Assembly: GCA_002099365.1 (NCBI GenBank)
Contig: MSED01000014.1
Span: 744,001 to 808,000 of the forward strand
Origin: Phialophora verrucosa
Lineage: Eukaryota > Ascomycota > Eurotiomycetes > Chaetothyriales > Herpotrichiellaceae
Direction: 5' to 3'
Length of the DNA stretch: 64,000 nucleotides
Made by a program: the position numbers and the translations under genes. Shown in pieces: positions 52,786 through 62,867 of this stretch (its first letter is position 1; every line of letters begins with the position of its first letter). The notes under the pieces were generated by a model that saw nothing but the letters and a program-made list of their open reading frames with translations, made no database searches and was not told the DNA's origin.

Positions 52786-54966
52786 TCACACGGGTGGATC
52801 GCCTTCTCCTTGCTTATTTCCTTTGATCGACTCCACAAACTCCTTGGCCCATGCTTTCGCTTTCTCGAGCTGCTCGTGGACGAAGCTCCACCAACTGCCG
52901 CTTGTCCTATGTTCCCCTTCGCCTTCATCGGCTGGAGCGTCGTCTTCCTCTGGAGCAGGACCGGCTGAAGTATCTTCTCCCTGCGGAAGCGTCTCGGACG
53001 GAGCGTCACCATCTTTGGGAGGCGTGTCGACTGTGGAGTCATCTCCACTTTGAGACGGATCAGTCGGCGATGTGTCTGAAGTATCCGAGTCGTCATTGGG
53101 AGCAGATGTATCTTCTCCTTCGTGCTTCTCATCTTCCACTGGATCTGCCACAATCTCGGAGCCCGGGTTATCACCCTCGGAATGTAAGCCTTGGGTTTTC
53201 AGCGGCAGACGCAGTGTTCCATTGTTCAGATGTGGTACAATTCCTAAAGAGTCGCACATGATGTTGTACACCTCGACGTTCTGGAAAACAGGTACTTGGC
53301 TATTGGGTTCGTGAGGAAACGCCGGCCCTCTTGCCACAAAGATGGCGCGCATAAGAGGATGCTCATGATCATAGCCGTGGAGTCCTTTGGGGGCGTATTC
53401 TTTGCCAGTCGCTAAGGCCTCAGCTACGTCGAAGTTGGACTTTTCGACGACGGCCCAACCAGTCTTGGGGACGATCCACAAGGGCGCAATTCGGTCATTC
53501 TTGGTGAAATGATAGCGCTCTGGCATAGTTTCGAGAGTGTAGACATCAAAGCTCCCTGATTTTGCCGCTTCTTTAGAGAGCACCTCGTATAACACAGGGA
53601 CGTCGCGGTCAGGGTTCTTCAGGCGCAGACCACGTAGGGGCCAGCCGTCGATGTGGTCCACCAATGACATATCAATCAGATCGTCGAGCTGGACCAGTCG
53701 ACTTGTGGAGGTGGTGGCCATTCCGTGGTCAGAGACGATGACCATGTTGACGATTTCTGTGAGGTTGCGAGCAAGAAGACCCTCGACAAGCATTGTCAGC
53801 ATGCTATCCACGTCGGCAATCGTGGCTCGGATCTCAGTGCTGTTTGGGCCGTACAGATGTCCATCGGCGTCAACGTTAGGGACGTAGGCAGCAATGAACT
53901 GTGGACGGAGATCTTCATGCACATCGGCCGCCACATCATCGTCGCCAGGCATGTCGAGCCAACGTAGTATACTGTCGACCTTGCGTGGCAATGCTTCATT
54001 CCCGTTGTATTTGTCCATATACGTCGGCTCAACGTCAGGTATATGAGCTTCGGAGCCCGGCCACATGTGGATGGCAGACCGGACGCCCTGGTGCTCGGCG
54101 GTAACCCATAGAGGCTCTGCATTCCACCATTTCGGTTGCATCGACACGCTGACGTTGGTGTACCAGAACTCTTCCTGGAACTCAGGGTCCCAAAACTGAT
54201 TGCTGACCACGCCGTGACTCTCTGGATACAGACCAGTCACCAGCGTGAAGTGGTTGGGAAACGTGACGGAAGGAAACGACGGCAGCATATATTTCGGGGA
54301 TACTCCGCTTGCGATGAAGGCACTCAAAGCTGGAGTGATGTTCCGATTGAGAAAGTCGGCGCGGAAACCGTCCAGCGATATAAGGATCGTCGTCGGGCGG
54401 AATACGTGTGTTCCATTGTTATACCTGGTGAGCCGGTGCTCGGTTGGAGCCAATTGGTGTTTCTTGGATGAAGCCCTCTGTGCACCGAACAGCAGGGCGA
54501 CGAAGAGGCCAATGATGGCAAGGTATATCAGGGCCAGACGTCCGCGGTGGGACTTCCTCGAGGCCTTGTTCTCCCACTTGCTCACTTGGATGTCGAATGA
54601 GTCCTCTGAGTTGGTGTCTGTGAAACCGCCCTCCATCTTGTCCGGAGTGCTCATCCCTCTCTTGTGAGATCTGTGGCTCCTCCTGCTCTTGGTTGCCCGC
54701 TTGCCTCGACTTCCTCCGTCCTGTATGCCATCCCGCAACCCAAATGAACCGCGTGCTCTTTCTAGCCGTGACGGCTTGTGTAGTAACTTCTCATGCTCTT
54801 CGGTTTCGTCGAGGAGCTCCCTGTCACCCTCTCGAACCTCCTCCTCTTCCTCCCCGTCCTCTTCCCTGATCTCATCTCCGCTCTCCGATTCCGACTCGGA
54901 GGGAACGAGGGCGGCATCGTCGTCGTAATGTTTCTCGGAGAGCAGCCCATCGCGGTCTCGAGCCAT
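52786..54966 (-). CDS. Type II membrane nucleotide pyrophosphatase/phosphodiesterase (NPP family)
   Basis: A single exon of 726 residues from the Met at 54966 (an in-frame Met at 54996 would add 10). A long acidic then basic cytosolic tail precedes one membrane helix (LALIYLAIIGLFVALLFGA). The ectodomain has the NPP active site: metal Asp in LISLDGFRADF, the nucleophile Thr in FPSVTFPNHF, and metal ligands in DADGHLYGP, VSDHGMA and HGYDHEHP. Such enzymes cleave nucleotide pyrophosphates and phosphodiesters at the cell surface or in the vacuole/Golgi lumen, and in fungi can serve phosphate scavenging. The C-terminus has a long Asp/Ser/Pro-rich low-complexity tail (about 590-690) and an amphipathic end. 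N-glycosylation sites (NGT, NVS, NLT) fit lumenal exposure. Confidence 0.93.
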   Translation of the reverse strand: MARDRDGLLSEKHYDDDAALVPSESESESGDEIREEDGEEEEEVREGDRELLDETEEHEKLLHKPSRLERARGSFGLRDGIQDGGSRGKRATKSRRSHRSHKRGMSTPDKMEGGFTDTNSEDSFDIQVSKWENKASRKSHRGRLALIYLAIIGLFVALLFGAQRASSKKHQLAPTEHRLTRYNNGTHVFRPTTILISLDGFRADFLNRNITPALSAFIASGVSPKYMLPSFPSVTFPNHFTLVTGLYPESHGVVSNQFWDPEFQEEFWYTNVSVSMQPKWWNAEPLWVTAEHQGVRSAIHMWPGSEAHIPDVEPTYMDKYNGNEALPRKVDSILRWLDMPGDDDVAADVHEDLRPQFIAAYVPNVDADGHLYGPNSTEIRATIADVDSMLTMLVEGLLARNLTEIVNMVIVSDHGMATTSTSRLVQLDDLIDMSLVDHIDGWPLRGLRLKNPDRDVPVLYEVLSKEAAKSGSFDVYTLETMPERYHFTKNDRIAPLWIVPKTGWAVVEKSNFDVAEALATGKEYAPKGLHGYDHEHPLMRAIFVARGPAFPHEPNSQVPVFQNVEVYNIMCDSLGIVPHLNNGTLRLPLKTQGLHSEGDNPGSEIVADPVEDEKHEGEDTSAPNDDSDTSDTSPTDPSQSGDDSTVDTPPKDGDAPSETLPQGEDTSAGPAPEEDDAPADEGEGEHRTSGSWWSFVHEQLEKAKAWAKEFVESIKGNKQGEGDPPV

Positions 54967-55442
54967 GTCGATCTGCAGAACACCGTTCAAGGACATCAAT
55001 AACAATAGGTCTACGCGAAAACCAATCCTTGAATACGCGAGAGACGCATGTCTGGCGTCTGATCTGGTCGCAGGAGGGACGCACAGACCGTCGGCCTGTG
55101 TGACTAGCCTCGATTGTTTTGTTGAAACCCCCTGATACGCCACGCACGCTTACGAAGTACGGAGTAGGAATTCCGGACCGGAACCGGAATAAAAGATGAT
55201 CCGGGACGCTCCACAGCCTTGCATTGTTTTGATGGCCGGCTGCCCCTGATTTTACTTGGTACACCCACTGGATTCAGAGGTTAATGCCTGCAAGGATGAC
55301 ACCATTGTGACCAAGATGTTACTGAGCGAGGAGTCCCATATATTGCTTTATGATGATTCTAAGATAGACGTTTCGGCTTCATGAGGCAGATGTTCGGCTT
55401 CATGAGTTTCTTCTGGACAGAAAACTCCCCCCTTCACCACTT
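54967..55442. other. Intergenic, BVMO to NPP
   Basis: A 476-base gap between co-directional minus-strand genes, with the NPP promoter and a TACGGAGTA motif at 55158-55166. It marks the border to the second metabolic cluster. Confidence 0.45.
55158..55166. repeat. TACGGAGTA motif, copy 4
   Basis: Reverse-complement copy of the motif at 36638-36646, about 190 bases upstream of the NPP start. Confidence 0.5.
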
Positions 55443-57545
55443 CTAGTACGAAAAGGGCACCTTCATCCATTTCTCCGTCTTCTCCGGCAGTGGAGCAGCA
55501 GGGTAATCCACATTCTCGGGCTCGATGTAATACGACAGATCGCCTCCCTTAAGTTGGATATCCGTCCAACCATTGCCCAGCCATGCGAGTCTGTTGAGGC
55601 CCTCGTCGTCGTCCTGTTCAGCATACACGTATTCGTAATCTTCCCACCTCGGGGATCTCAGAGTTTCGATGGCATGCAGGGTACTGCCAGGCCAAAGACC
55701 CACCACACGGTCGTTCTTGCGGTACCACGTCTTGCAATTGTCGAGAAACACGGTCTTTTGAAAGTACGCGTCGAGGTAACGAAGCCAGTCCCGCGTGGCG
55801 CGTGGCGAGATGTGCATCGCCCCAATGTTCTCCTTCTGCACCTTCCGGACACATTTCGTGATGTAATCGCCCGTGGCCTCGATGATCTTGGAGAGACTCC
55901 CGCTTGCGACGCCCGCGTTTGGACCCAGCATGCTGAAGAAATTCGGGAATCCGTCGACAGCGACCGACATGTACGCCTCGGGGTAGGGGTCGAAGCGATC
56001 CTTTAGCGTTTTGCCGTCGAGCCCGACAACAGGGAAGGGTGGTGCTCCCGCGGAATTGAACCCCGTGGCACAGACAATGGCGTCGAGTTCCACGACCTTG
56101 CCGTCTTCCAAAAGAACGCCGGATGGCAAGATCGCGCGGATCGGAGAGTTGATCACCTCCACATTGTCCTCGGTCAGGGCCTCGAGGAAGCCGGGACCCG
56201 GCGTCAAGCGCCGACAGCCGGGGGCAAAGTCGGGGACGAGCAAATCGGCCAGTTCGGGCTTCTTGGCCAGGCGGCTGCGCATCAGTTGCGTGAACGCCTC
56301 CCGTGCGGCTTGGGACATTGCGGAGCCCTTGAGCGAGAAAGGATGCATGGCGTTACCATCGCTCTCGATGATTTTGCGGAAGTCATGATACTTTTCCTCG
56401 CTGGACATGAATTTCTGACGGTCTTCTTCAGTGACTGTGGTGGTGCAGGTCAGCTTGCGACGGAAGGCACATGCGGGGCTATCTGGTCTTACACTCGTTG
56501 TGATCGATGTGTAGTTTCTGCATGGCAGAGTCGCCAAACGTGGACGAAATCCAAGTTTTGCTTCGGATGAAACACCTCAGCTGAGTTCCTGGCAGTTTCT
56601 GCAATTGGGGCACAATCTGGATGGCACTGCTTCCAATGCCAATGACACCGACTTTCTTGTTGGAATAGTCATATCTGCATGACGTGGCTATTAGCGGCAC
56701 CGAGGTAGGTGGAGAGACCCAGCAGCAGCAAAGATCAGGGGGGCATGCAACGCACGATTCATCCCACGCCGCTGAATGGACCACTTTTCCTTTGAAAGAC
56801 CAGAGGCCCTCAATCTGTGGCCAGGCATAATCGTTCAGCCCCCCGCGGGCACTGATCACGATGTCTGCCTCGTCGGTGAACTTGTCACCCGTGTCGATTT
56901 TCTCAACCTCGACCGTCCTGTTCGTCCCGGCGATCAGCCCGGTTCACAGCAGCAGCAGCAGCAGCAGGAGCAATGTCGTGCGTATCCCCTACCACTTTAG
57001 TCTCTGAGAGTCCCAAACGCAGCTGGTGACCTTATGACTGAGCTTGATGAAGCGACCGGCCGAGTACTTGTCCGCCACCTTCTGAAGGTACCTTTGGATC
57101 TCTGCGGAGCCGGCGTAGAAAGATGACCACTCTGGGTTGGGCTCGAAAGTATACACGTACGAGTGTGCTGGCAGAACAGAGCACCTGTCGTCAGCGACAC
57201 ACCCCGCCGTCATCACCACCGCCGGGATCTGGTTCACAGCTTACCAGGAATGTCGCACGCGCATCCGGGATATCGATTCTCCCACCATGTCCCGCCCACC
57301 CCAGCGTTCTTTTCGTAGACCACCAGCTCGACATTGCGAAGCCACTCTGGGAAGCGGATGCTCAGATAGATGCCTGAGAATCCCGCGCCGATCACAATCA
57401 CCCGGAGAGGGCGGAAATTCTCGACCGGCGCGTCCCTCAAGGTAAAGTGCGGAGGCTGTTTGGGAGTACCGACCCCATTTGTTGAGTCATGGGGTATACT
57501 TGTAGATCGAGCGACGCCCGACGGAGAGGATGCAGCCGATGCCAT
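55443..57545 (-). CDS. FAD/NADPH monooxygenase, Baeyer-Villiger type
   Basis: Five exons (57245-57545, 56993-57167, 56756-56917, 56493-56674, 55443-56434) give 603 residues with frame kept throughout. The FAD motif VIGAGFSGIY and GVGGTWWENRYPGCACDIP block are in exon 1. The BVMO fingerprint F-x-G-x-x-x-H-x-x-x-W is present as FKGKVVHSAAW. The NADPH motif GIGSSAIQIVPQL and ATGFNSAG follow. BVMOs insert oxygen next to a ketone to give an ester or lactone. The closest type I can suggest is the phenylacetone/steroid/cyclododecanone-like branch common in fungi; substrate unknown. The gene shares a 638-base divergent promoter with an SDR gene. A CAG repeat lies in intron 2. Confidence 0.9.
56947..56967. 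repeat. CAG trinucleotide repeat, 7 units, in BVMO intron 2
   Basis: Seven CAG units on the plus strand (CTG on the coding strand) lie inside the 75-nt intron at 56918-56992. A shorter run of three units is found in intron 3 near 56721. The number of units may vary between strains. Confidence 0.85.
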
Positions 57546-58183
57546 GTTGAGATTGCAAGGACAGAAAGGCTTGTGCAGCAGTGGAAGAGCGAGGCATCCG
57601 AGGCAGGGACCTCTTCCAGCTTTATAGATTTTGCCAGCGTGATGTGCCTTGTCCGGCTACAGAAAATCATGTCCAGCCGGTGCCATGTATTGTTTCGCGG
57701 CTGGGGAAGCGACACTGCGGAGCCCCAGCAAAGCAACCCTCTGCCAATCGCACAGCAGCGATTCGGGAGAGACCAGCGCGGCTCGCAAATCTCCCATGAC
57801 CCGATTCTGTTGCGTCCGCTACTATGCGTGATGCTCTCAACGCCCCGCCGTGTGACCACTTCGCCCGGTAAATCTAGTGCAGTGTCTCTTGCCCGGTCTC
57901 GAGCCAGTCCGGATGCGCGCGAGACCTTTCCTTCCTGGGCTTCCGATGAACTCGGGGCCCCGTTTCGGATATGCATCGGATGTGCATCGGATGGCTTCTT
58001 ATTGGGCCATCGCGAATGCCTCAAGCGAGACCAGTATCGAACGCGCATACAGGGGGAGTCTCTGCCGAGATATCTAAGACTCTCGTGATATCATGCCCTT
58101 TCAAAAAGGAATTTACTGTATATTACTAGCTCTCCTTGTGATTTTAGCGCTTCAAAGCAGCATCGTAATCTCTTTCACCCATC
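57546..58183. promoter_or_regulatory. Divergent promoter, BVMO / SDR
   Basis: A 638-base bidirectional region, suggesting joint control of the two genes. It includes a small direct repeat (gcatcggatg twice at 57972-57992). No coding signal. Confidence 0.5.
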
Positions 58184-59029
58184 ATGCCCAAGGTCGCGGT
58201 AGTGACGGGCGCTTGCTCTGGCATTGGGCTCGCCTTGACCAAGCACCTCCTGTCGAAGTCCTGGAGCGTGGTCCTCGCCGACCTGCAGTCTCCCAACAAG
58301 GAGGACCGCCTCCCCGCCGACCGGACGCTGTACATCAAGACCAACGTCGCATCCTTCGACGACCAAGCACGCATGTTCGCCGAAGCATTCCAATGGCGTG
58401 GCAGCATCAACTTTGCCGCTCTCAACGCCGGCATCGACGATAGAGACGATATCTTTGCATCCGTCGACCCCTCGACCCCGCCTCAAAAACCCGACATGTC
58501 GACCTTCGAGGTGGACCTGCAGGGAGTATATTATGGAATCAAGCTCTTTGCGCACTACGCGGCCAGAAACCCCGTGCCAGGAGGGAAGATCGTGGCCACG
58601 GCCAGCGCGGCAGGGCTCTATCCCAACCCCGGCCTGGCTCAATATGTGGCGGCCAAGCACGGAGTCATCGGTTTGGTGCGATCGCTGGCTCCCGTGGCAG
58701 CCCTTCACAACATCACAATCAACTCGATTGCCCCCGCGTTCGTGGCAACCAAGCTCGATCCCAATCTTTCAAAGTTCTTCCCGGAACGACTGATGGTGAC
58801 GATGTCGACGGTAATGCGCGCTTTTGACGAGTTGATGGATGAGGACCTCCGTCACAATGGGGCGACCGTCGAGATCTGCCGCGACGGGCTGTTTTATCGT
58901 GACCCCGTTGACCCGGTTTCTCCTTGCATGAAAGAACTAGCGGCATCCGAGTCAATGAAGGCGTGGGTCAAGTCATATATCCAAAAGAACGCTGAGCGCA
59001 CTCTGAAGAGAGAGGCTGCTACGCGGTAG
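58184..59029 (+). CDS. Short-chain dehydrogenase/reductase, 15-hydroxyprostaglandin-dehydrogenase-like
   Basis: A single exon of 281 residues. The cofactor motif TGACSGIG (residues about 8-15) is followed by the acidic residue in VVLADLQ, which favours NAD(H), then NAGI, the catalytic Ser in VATASAAGLYP and Tyr/Lys in QYVAAKHG. The C-terminal helix-rich end (KAWVKSYIQKNAERTL) fits the fungal 15-PGDH-like group. It likely oxidises a secondary alcohol to a ketone, the natural substrate type for the divergent BVMO gene. Cytosolic, no signal peptide. The start ATG follows a C/T-rich leader. Confidence 0.9.
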   Translation: MPKVAVVTGACSGIGLALTKHLLSKSWSVVLADLQSPNKEDRLPADRTLYIKTNVASFDDQARMFAEAFQWRGSINFAALNAGIDDRDDIFASVDPSTPPQKPDMSTFEVDLQGVYYGIKLFAHYAARNPVPGGKIVATASAAGLYPNPGLAQYVAAKHGVIGLVRSLAPVAALHNITINSIAPAFVATKLDPNLSKFFPERLMVTMSTVMRAFDELMDEDLRHNGATVEICRDGLFYRDPVDPVSPCMKELAASESMKAWVKSYIQKNAERTLKREAATR

Positions 59030-59465
59030 GAGTTATCCAGCCTGGGCTCTGGGTGATCGTCCATCTGCTGTTTCACCTCAGTGACCACATATACTGAGAG
59101 TACATATCTCGACGGAACCGAGCCTTAGAAGGAGCTCTACCAATAGTTGGCTACAGGAGGCATGTTTTCTGATACACGGCGTGCCCGAAGTGCATTCGGG
59201 AGGCACAGTGGTGGTTGGACCAACACGGGGATTTTTGGTTTGGGCATTTTATGCAGCCGACCTTTTCGGCCTTTAGAACAAGGATGGGTGGCTGTGTTCT
59301 TGCCGGACTATCGTCTTTCCACTCAGAACTGGAGAGGCGCCGAAGCTGCACTGCACATTTCGTGGTCGGCAAGGCGGAGAGGGTCTAGTAGGCCGACTGT
59401 TTGTCCAAAGGCGAATTCGCCAGATCCTGGGAAGTTACCCTATCATCGTAACTGTGTTCTAGGAC
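59030..59465. other. Convergent intergenic, SDR / Zn2Cys6 regulator
   Basis: A 436-base gap between convergent genes with both 3' regions. No coding signal. Confidence 0.45.
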
Positions 59466-61682
59466 TTAAACTGCCAAACCCTGCACGGGTGAAAATGATA
59501 CCGACACGCCGTGATATGAGTCGAGCCAACTCAACCCCGAAGGCGATGCCTCAAACGGCTCAGCCGCGTTATATGAATCCAAGAAAGCCGACTCCGAAAG
59601 CAACGGACCAAACGGCTCGTCAATGGTGTTGGGAAGCAGGGTCCTGCTTTGAGGATGGCCTGCAGACTGAAGTGCTCTAGGTGATGTCTGCTGCGGTCCC
59701 GATATTATACCGCCTGTCGAGTCAGGGGATGCGATGTTGTTCTGTAGAGAGCGATGGGCTGTTTGCGAGGAGTCGCGACCGGGCGTTTGTATTTTCCAGG
59801 AAAGCTCCTCCGTACCATTGCCTTTGACGAGGCCTAGCACTTCTTGCCCGACGTGACATTGGGGACCCTGCTGATCCAGGATACCGAAAATGTTTCCGAC
59901 TAGCGCTCTTCGCTTGCTTGCCATGCTCTCGGATCTCTTCTGGACATAGGTTCGGCACGCGCCCGCCAACTGTGCTGTTATCTCAGCATAATGCCGTGCT
60001 AGCCAGTCATGCCGATCAAAGGTGCGCAGGAGTTTGCAGGCCGTGTCCAGGGTTTCCTCCAACGGGAAAATGAGGTATTGGTCTCCAAAAGTGGCCAAGC
60101 CCAGGACAAGAGCAGCACAGAATATCGAATTGACGACGAATGGAAGTCGCCTCGGCACCTGATCCGCAATCAGGAGTTCTCGGAAGAGCTCGACGCTACT
60201 AATGGCCGAATCGATGCAAGCGTAGCTCATCATCAAGGGAGACAGCGGCGATGCTGATGACTGTTCGAAATCAACGCTTGGGTCGGTTCTGGCCGCGCTG
60301 CTGGAGATATGGTCCAAGACGGTACGAACCAAAAAGTGCTTTGTTAATAGCAGAGTAGCTCCGTAGAAGGCGTGCTTCATGTGGTAGAGACCAATATTAG
60401 GCAGCTTTTGCGTCCCACTCTCAATGTGCTCTGACGGCTGCACCCCGTCGGTCCTTAGGCCGTGGGTAAATTGCGCAGCGCATCGGCGACTATGATTGAG
60501 GATATGCTCCAGGACGCCTTCACATGGGGTGCCTTTTACGTACACTTCCGTGAGTACAGACTCGAAGATCTTGCACAAGTCAATGATGGCTGAGTAGTCG
60601 GAGATAGCCATGGTATTGCGCGGCTCGCATGTCGCCATGGGCCTGCCGAGCGTGACACTGAGATATACGTCGTAGACCCGAATGACCTTCCACAGACGCT
60701 CCCGGGTCCGTCGTTCTGAAGCTGTCGGTTGTGCTGGCATGTCAGTTCGATGCAAGCCCAACGCGTAAGCCGCTCGCACAGCCAGTCCGAATTGCACAAA
60801 GGCTGCCTCGGTGCGCGACAGGCCCATCAGGTACATGGTGATAAGAGCGTAGCACTGAATACCGACCGTGCTGGCGCCTTCCAGGGCATCTGAAGATGCC
60901 AAGTATCGCCCGTAGTTGTAGTACTTCTCGGCAACGACGTCTTTGTCTTCGGGGCACGTCTGCGCTCCGATCGCTAGGATTAAATAGAACACTGCACTAT
61001 TCAAGTCGGGAGTGGATTGGTCTTCTGATACCCACGCCAGAAGATCAGCCAGCAGAGCCTCCTTCTCGAATAGCTCAAGTACACAACTAGTGCTATACAG
61101 GGACCATTGTGTGAGATATTGAGCTTCGCCTATGTCGGGTTTGGGGGGAGGATATTGCAAGTCGAGCTCCGAGCGCAGCCGCCCCCTTTTGACGGGAGGC
61201 CCCTTGGTGAGGTCGGAAGCGTGGGCAACAAAGGGGCAGTCGCCAACGGAGATCCGGGCAAATTGGCGGACACTCCGTAGCATGGCAGAGGCGGAAGAAT
61301 CTCCGAGAAAGCTATAGGTCCCGTGTTCGCATTCTATCAGCCTTGCGAGCAGATGAAAAGAATTTTCGTCCCGTGCGTGTCGCGTTTGACTTGATGGCTC
61401 ATTGATGGGTGAAGGTGTTGGCAGATAACATTGTACCGAGAGACTGGAGAGGCCACTCGAACAATGGGATGTGGCAGAGGTCTTCGGACCAACGCCACCG
61501 TAAGGGGACCGGTTGAGTCGAGAAGCAGAAGATGTAGAAAATTGGCATTCATCTGCGACGCCCCTCATCCGGCACCGTTGGCATGGCTTCAAACCATTAC
61601 AGCGCTCTTTGCGGCGCTTGCAGTTTCCACAAGCCCGTGCACAGCGACGCCGCTCCTTGTCGGGGATCATTGCAGGAGACAT
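59466..61682 (-). CDS. Zn(II)2Cys6 transcription factor with fungal_trans domain
   Basis: A single exon of 738 residues. The zinc cluster is at the N-terminus: CGNCKRRKERCNGLKPCQRC then a final Cys after RMRGVADE (spacing CX2CX6CX5CX2CX8C), preceded by the basic run KERRR. A Ser-rich linker follows. The fungal_trans region (about 180-480) has YSTSCVLELFEKEALLADLL, QCYALITMYLMGLSRTEAAF, GLAVRAAYALGLHR and the RRTRERLWKVIRVYDVYLSVTLGRP block, which is nearly a textbook match. It ends in a Pro/Ser-rich tail. It is divergent from the second SDR gene and next to the SDR/BVMO pair, so it is the likely regulator of this small cluster. Confidence 0.92.
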   Translation of the reverse strand: MSPAMIPDKERRRCARACGNCKRRKERCNGLKPCQRCRMRGVADECQFSTSSASRLNRSPYGGVGPKTSATSHCSSGLSSLSVQCYLPTPSPINEPSSQTRHARDENSFHLLARLIECEHGTYSFLGDSSASAMLRSVRQFARISVGDCPFVAHASDLTKGPPVKRGRLRSELDLQYPPPKPDIGEAQYLTQWSLYSTSCVLELFEKEALLADLLAWVSEDQSTPDLNSAVFYLILAIGAQTCPEDKDVVAEKYYNYGRYLASSDALEGASTVGIQCYALITMYLMGLSRTEAAFVQFGLAVRAAYALGLHRTDMPAQPTASERRTRERLWKVIRVYDVYLSVTLGRPMATCEPRNTMAISDYSAIIDLCKIFESVLTEVYVKGTPCEGVLEHILNHSRRCAAQFTHGLRTDGVQPSEHIESGTQKLPNIGLYHMKHAFYGATLLLTKHFLVRTVLDHISSSAARTDPSVDFEQSSASPLSPLMMSYACIDSAISSVELFRELLIADQVPRRLPFVVNSIFCAALVLGLATFGDQYLIFPLEETLDTACKLLRTFDRHDWLARHYAEITAQLAGACRTYVQKRSESMASKRRALVGNIFGILDQQGPQCHVGQEVLGLVKGNGTEELSWKIQTPGRDSSQTAHRSLQNNIASPDSTGGIISGPQQTSPRALQSAGHPQSRTLLPNTIDEPFGPLLSESAFLDSYNAAEPFEASPSGLSWLDSYHGVSVSFSPVQGLAV

Positions 61683-62867
61683 GATGAGGTTTTGTCCGAC
61701 AGTAGTGGCAAAGTGGTTGCGTTAAGTCAGAGATAGAGTCGTAAGAGCCGAATCCTGGGTGACTTTCTCTCCATGACAAATGTCGCTAGTATCTCTACTG
61801 TAAGGCACCCCAGGATAATGCACTGAGGGGAAGCGGGGTGCATACATCGGGTACCTGACGTGCCCGGACTTGCGAGAGTTGTGGGGTGAAAGTCTGTATC
61901 TGCAATCTCTTGAATGTGTAGGTGCAGCCGCTTATCTATCGCTCGCATCCAGCTGCCGACTTTGCAGCAAGTGCCGTCCGTAAGTCCCGGCGCCTGAGGA
62001 CCAATGAACCCTGCAGCCCTGTGCCGCCTGTACAACTAGGGTTCAACCATCATGTGTCCGATGGGATACAGAGTACCAGACTCCAACGAATGAGGCACAA
62101 AACTTGCAAGCTGACTCAGCTGAGTATGTGAAGCGCAACGCCTAATGGTCTGGGTTGGTGCGTAAAGGCAAGGGATCGACAGGTACAATATAAGCGACTG
62201 TCACTGTGTGGCGGCACAAGATCACTCCCGTACTCGTGGACGTCCAGTGGAGGTTGGCTCGGCATCTTAGACCGTTCTATAAGGACTCGTGGCGGTGGTG
62301 GTCGTGAATTCGAGGGTGTAGCAGCATCCGAGATTCTGCCCAGCGCGAAAATGAAGAAGTCCTTATGAAACGGTCTGACAATATAGTTAGTGATTATGAT
62401 ACCATAACTCATAATAGTGTTCTGATGGTCAGAGTGTGTCTTTCCAGCGTAATATACAGGCCTATGTGGTCATTTAATTAAAGGGTGGTGCCGAATCGTG
62501 CGATACGCTATTTCGTACCATACCGTAATGATTAGTTACAAGCTCAGATGCCGCTCCACCCTCAATTCACCTCCACGAGTCCTTTCATAGAGAAGCAAGC
62601 CAGTCCAAGCAACTCAGACAAGGTAGAGGTTTTACAATAGTGCGTGCTGATCAAAATAAGTGCTAATTTGCGTGTCCGTATACTTCGTCCCGATCTGATG
62701 GGGCCAGGAAGATATGGACTCCTTCGGGATTACCGGTTCGGGAGCTCAGAGACTTCCGAAGCAAGCTCACAACTCGTAGTGGGCGAGGTTGGTATATATT
62801 GCTCCCCTCTCTAACAACAACAGCTCTTTTGCTCTGCGCTTGAAAGCTCGTGGTCGTCTGTGCCATC
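61683..62867. promoter_or_regulatory. Divergent promoter, Zn2Cys6 regulator / second SDR
   Basis: A 1.2 kb gap between divergent genes. A TATA-like element (ggtatatatt, about 62790-62799) lies some 70 bases upstream of the SDR start. Bases 62375-62540 are AT-rich. No coding frame is convincing. Confidence 0.5.
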
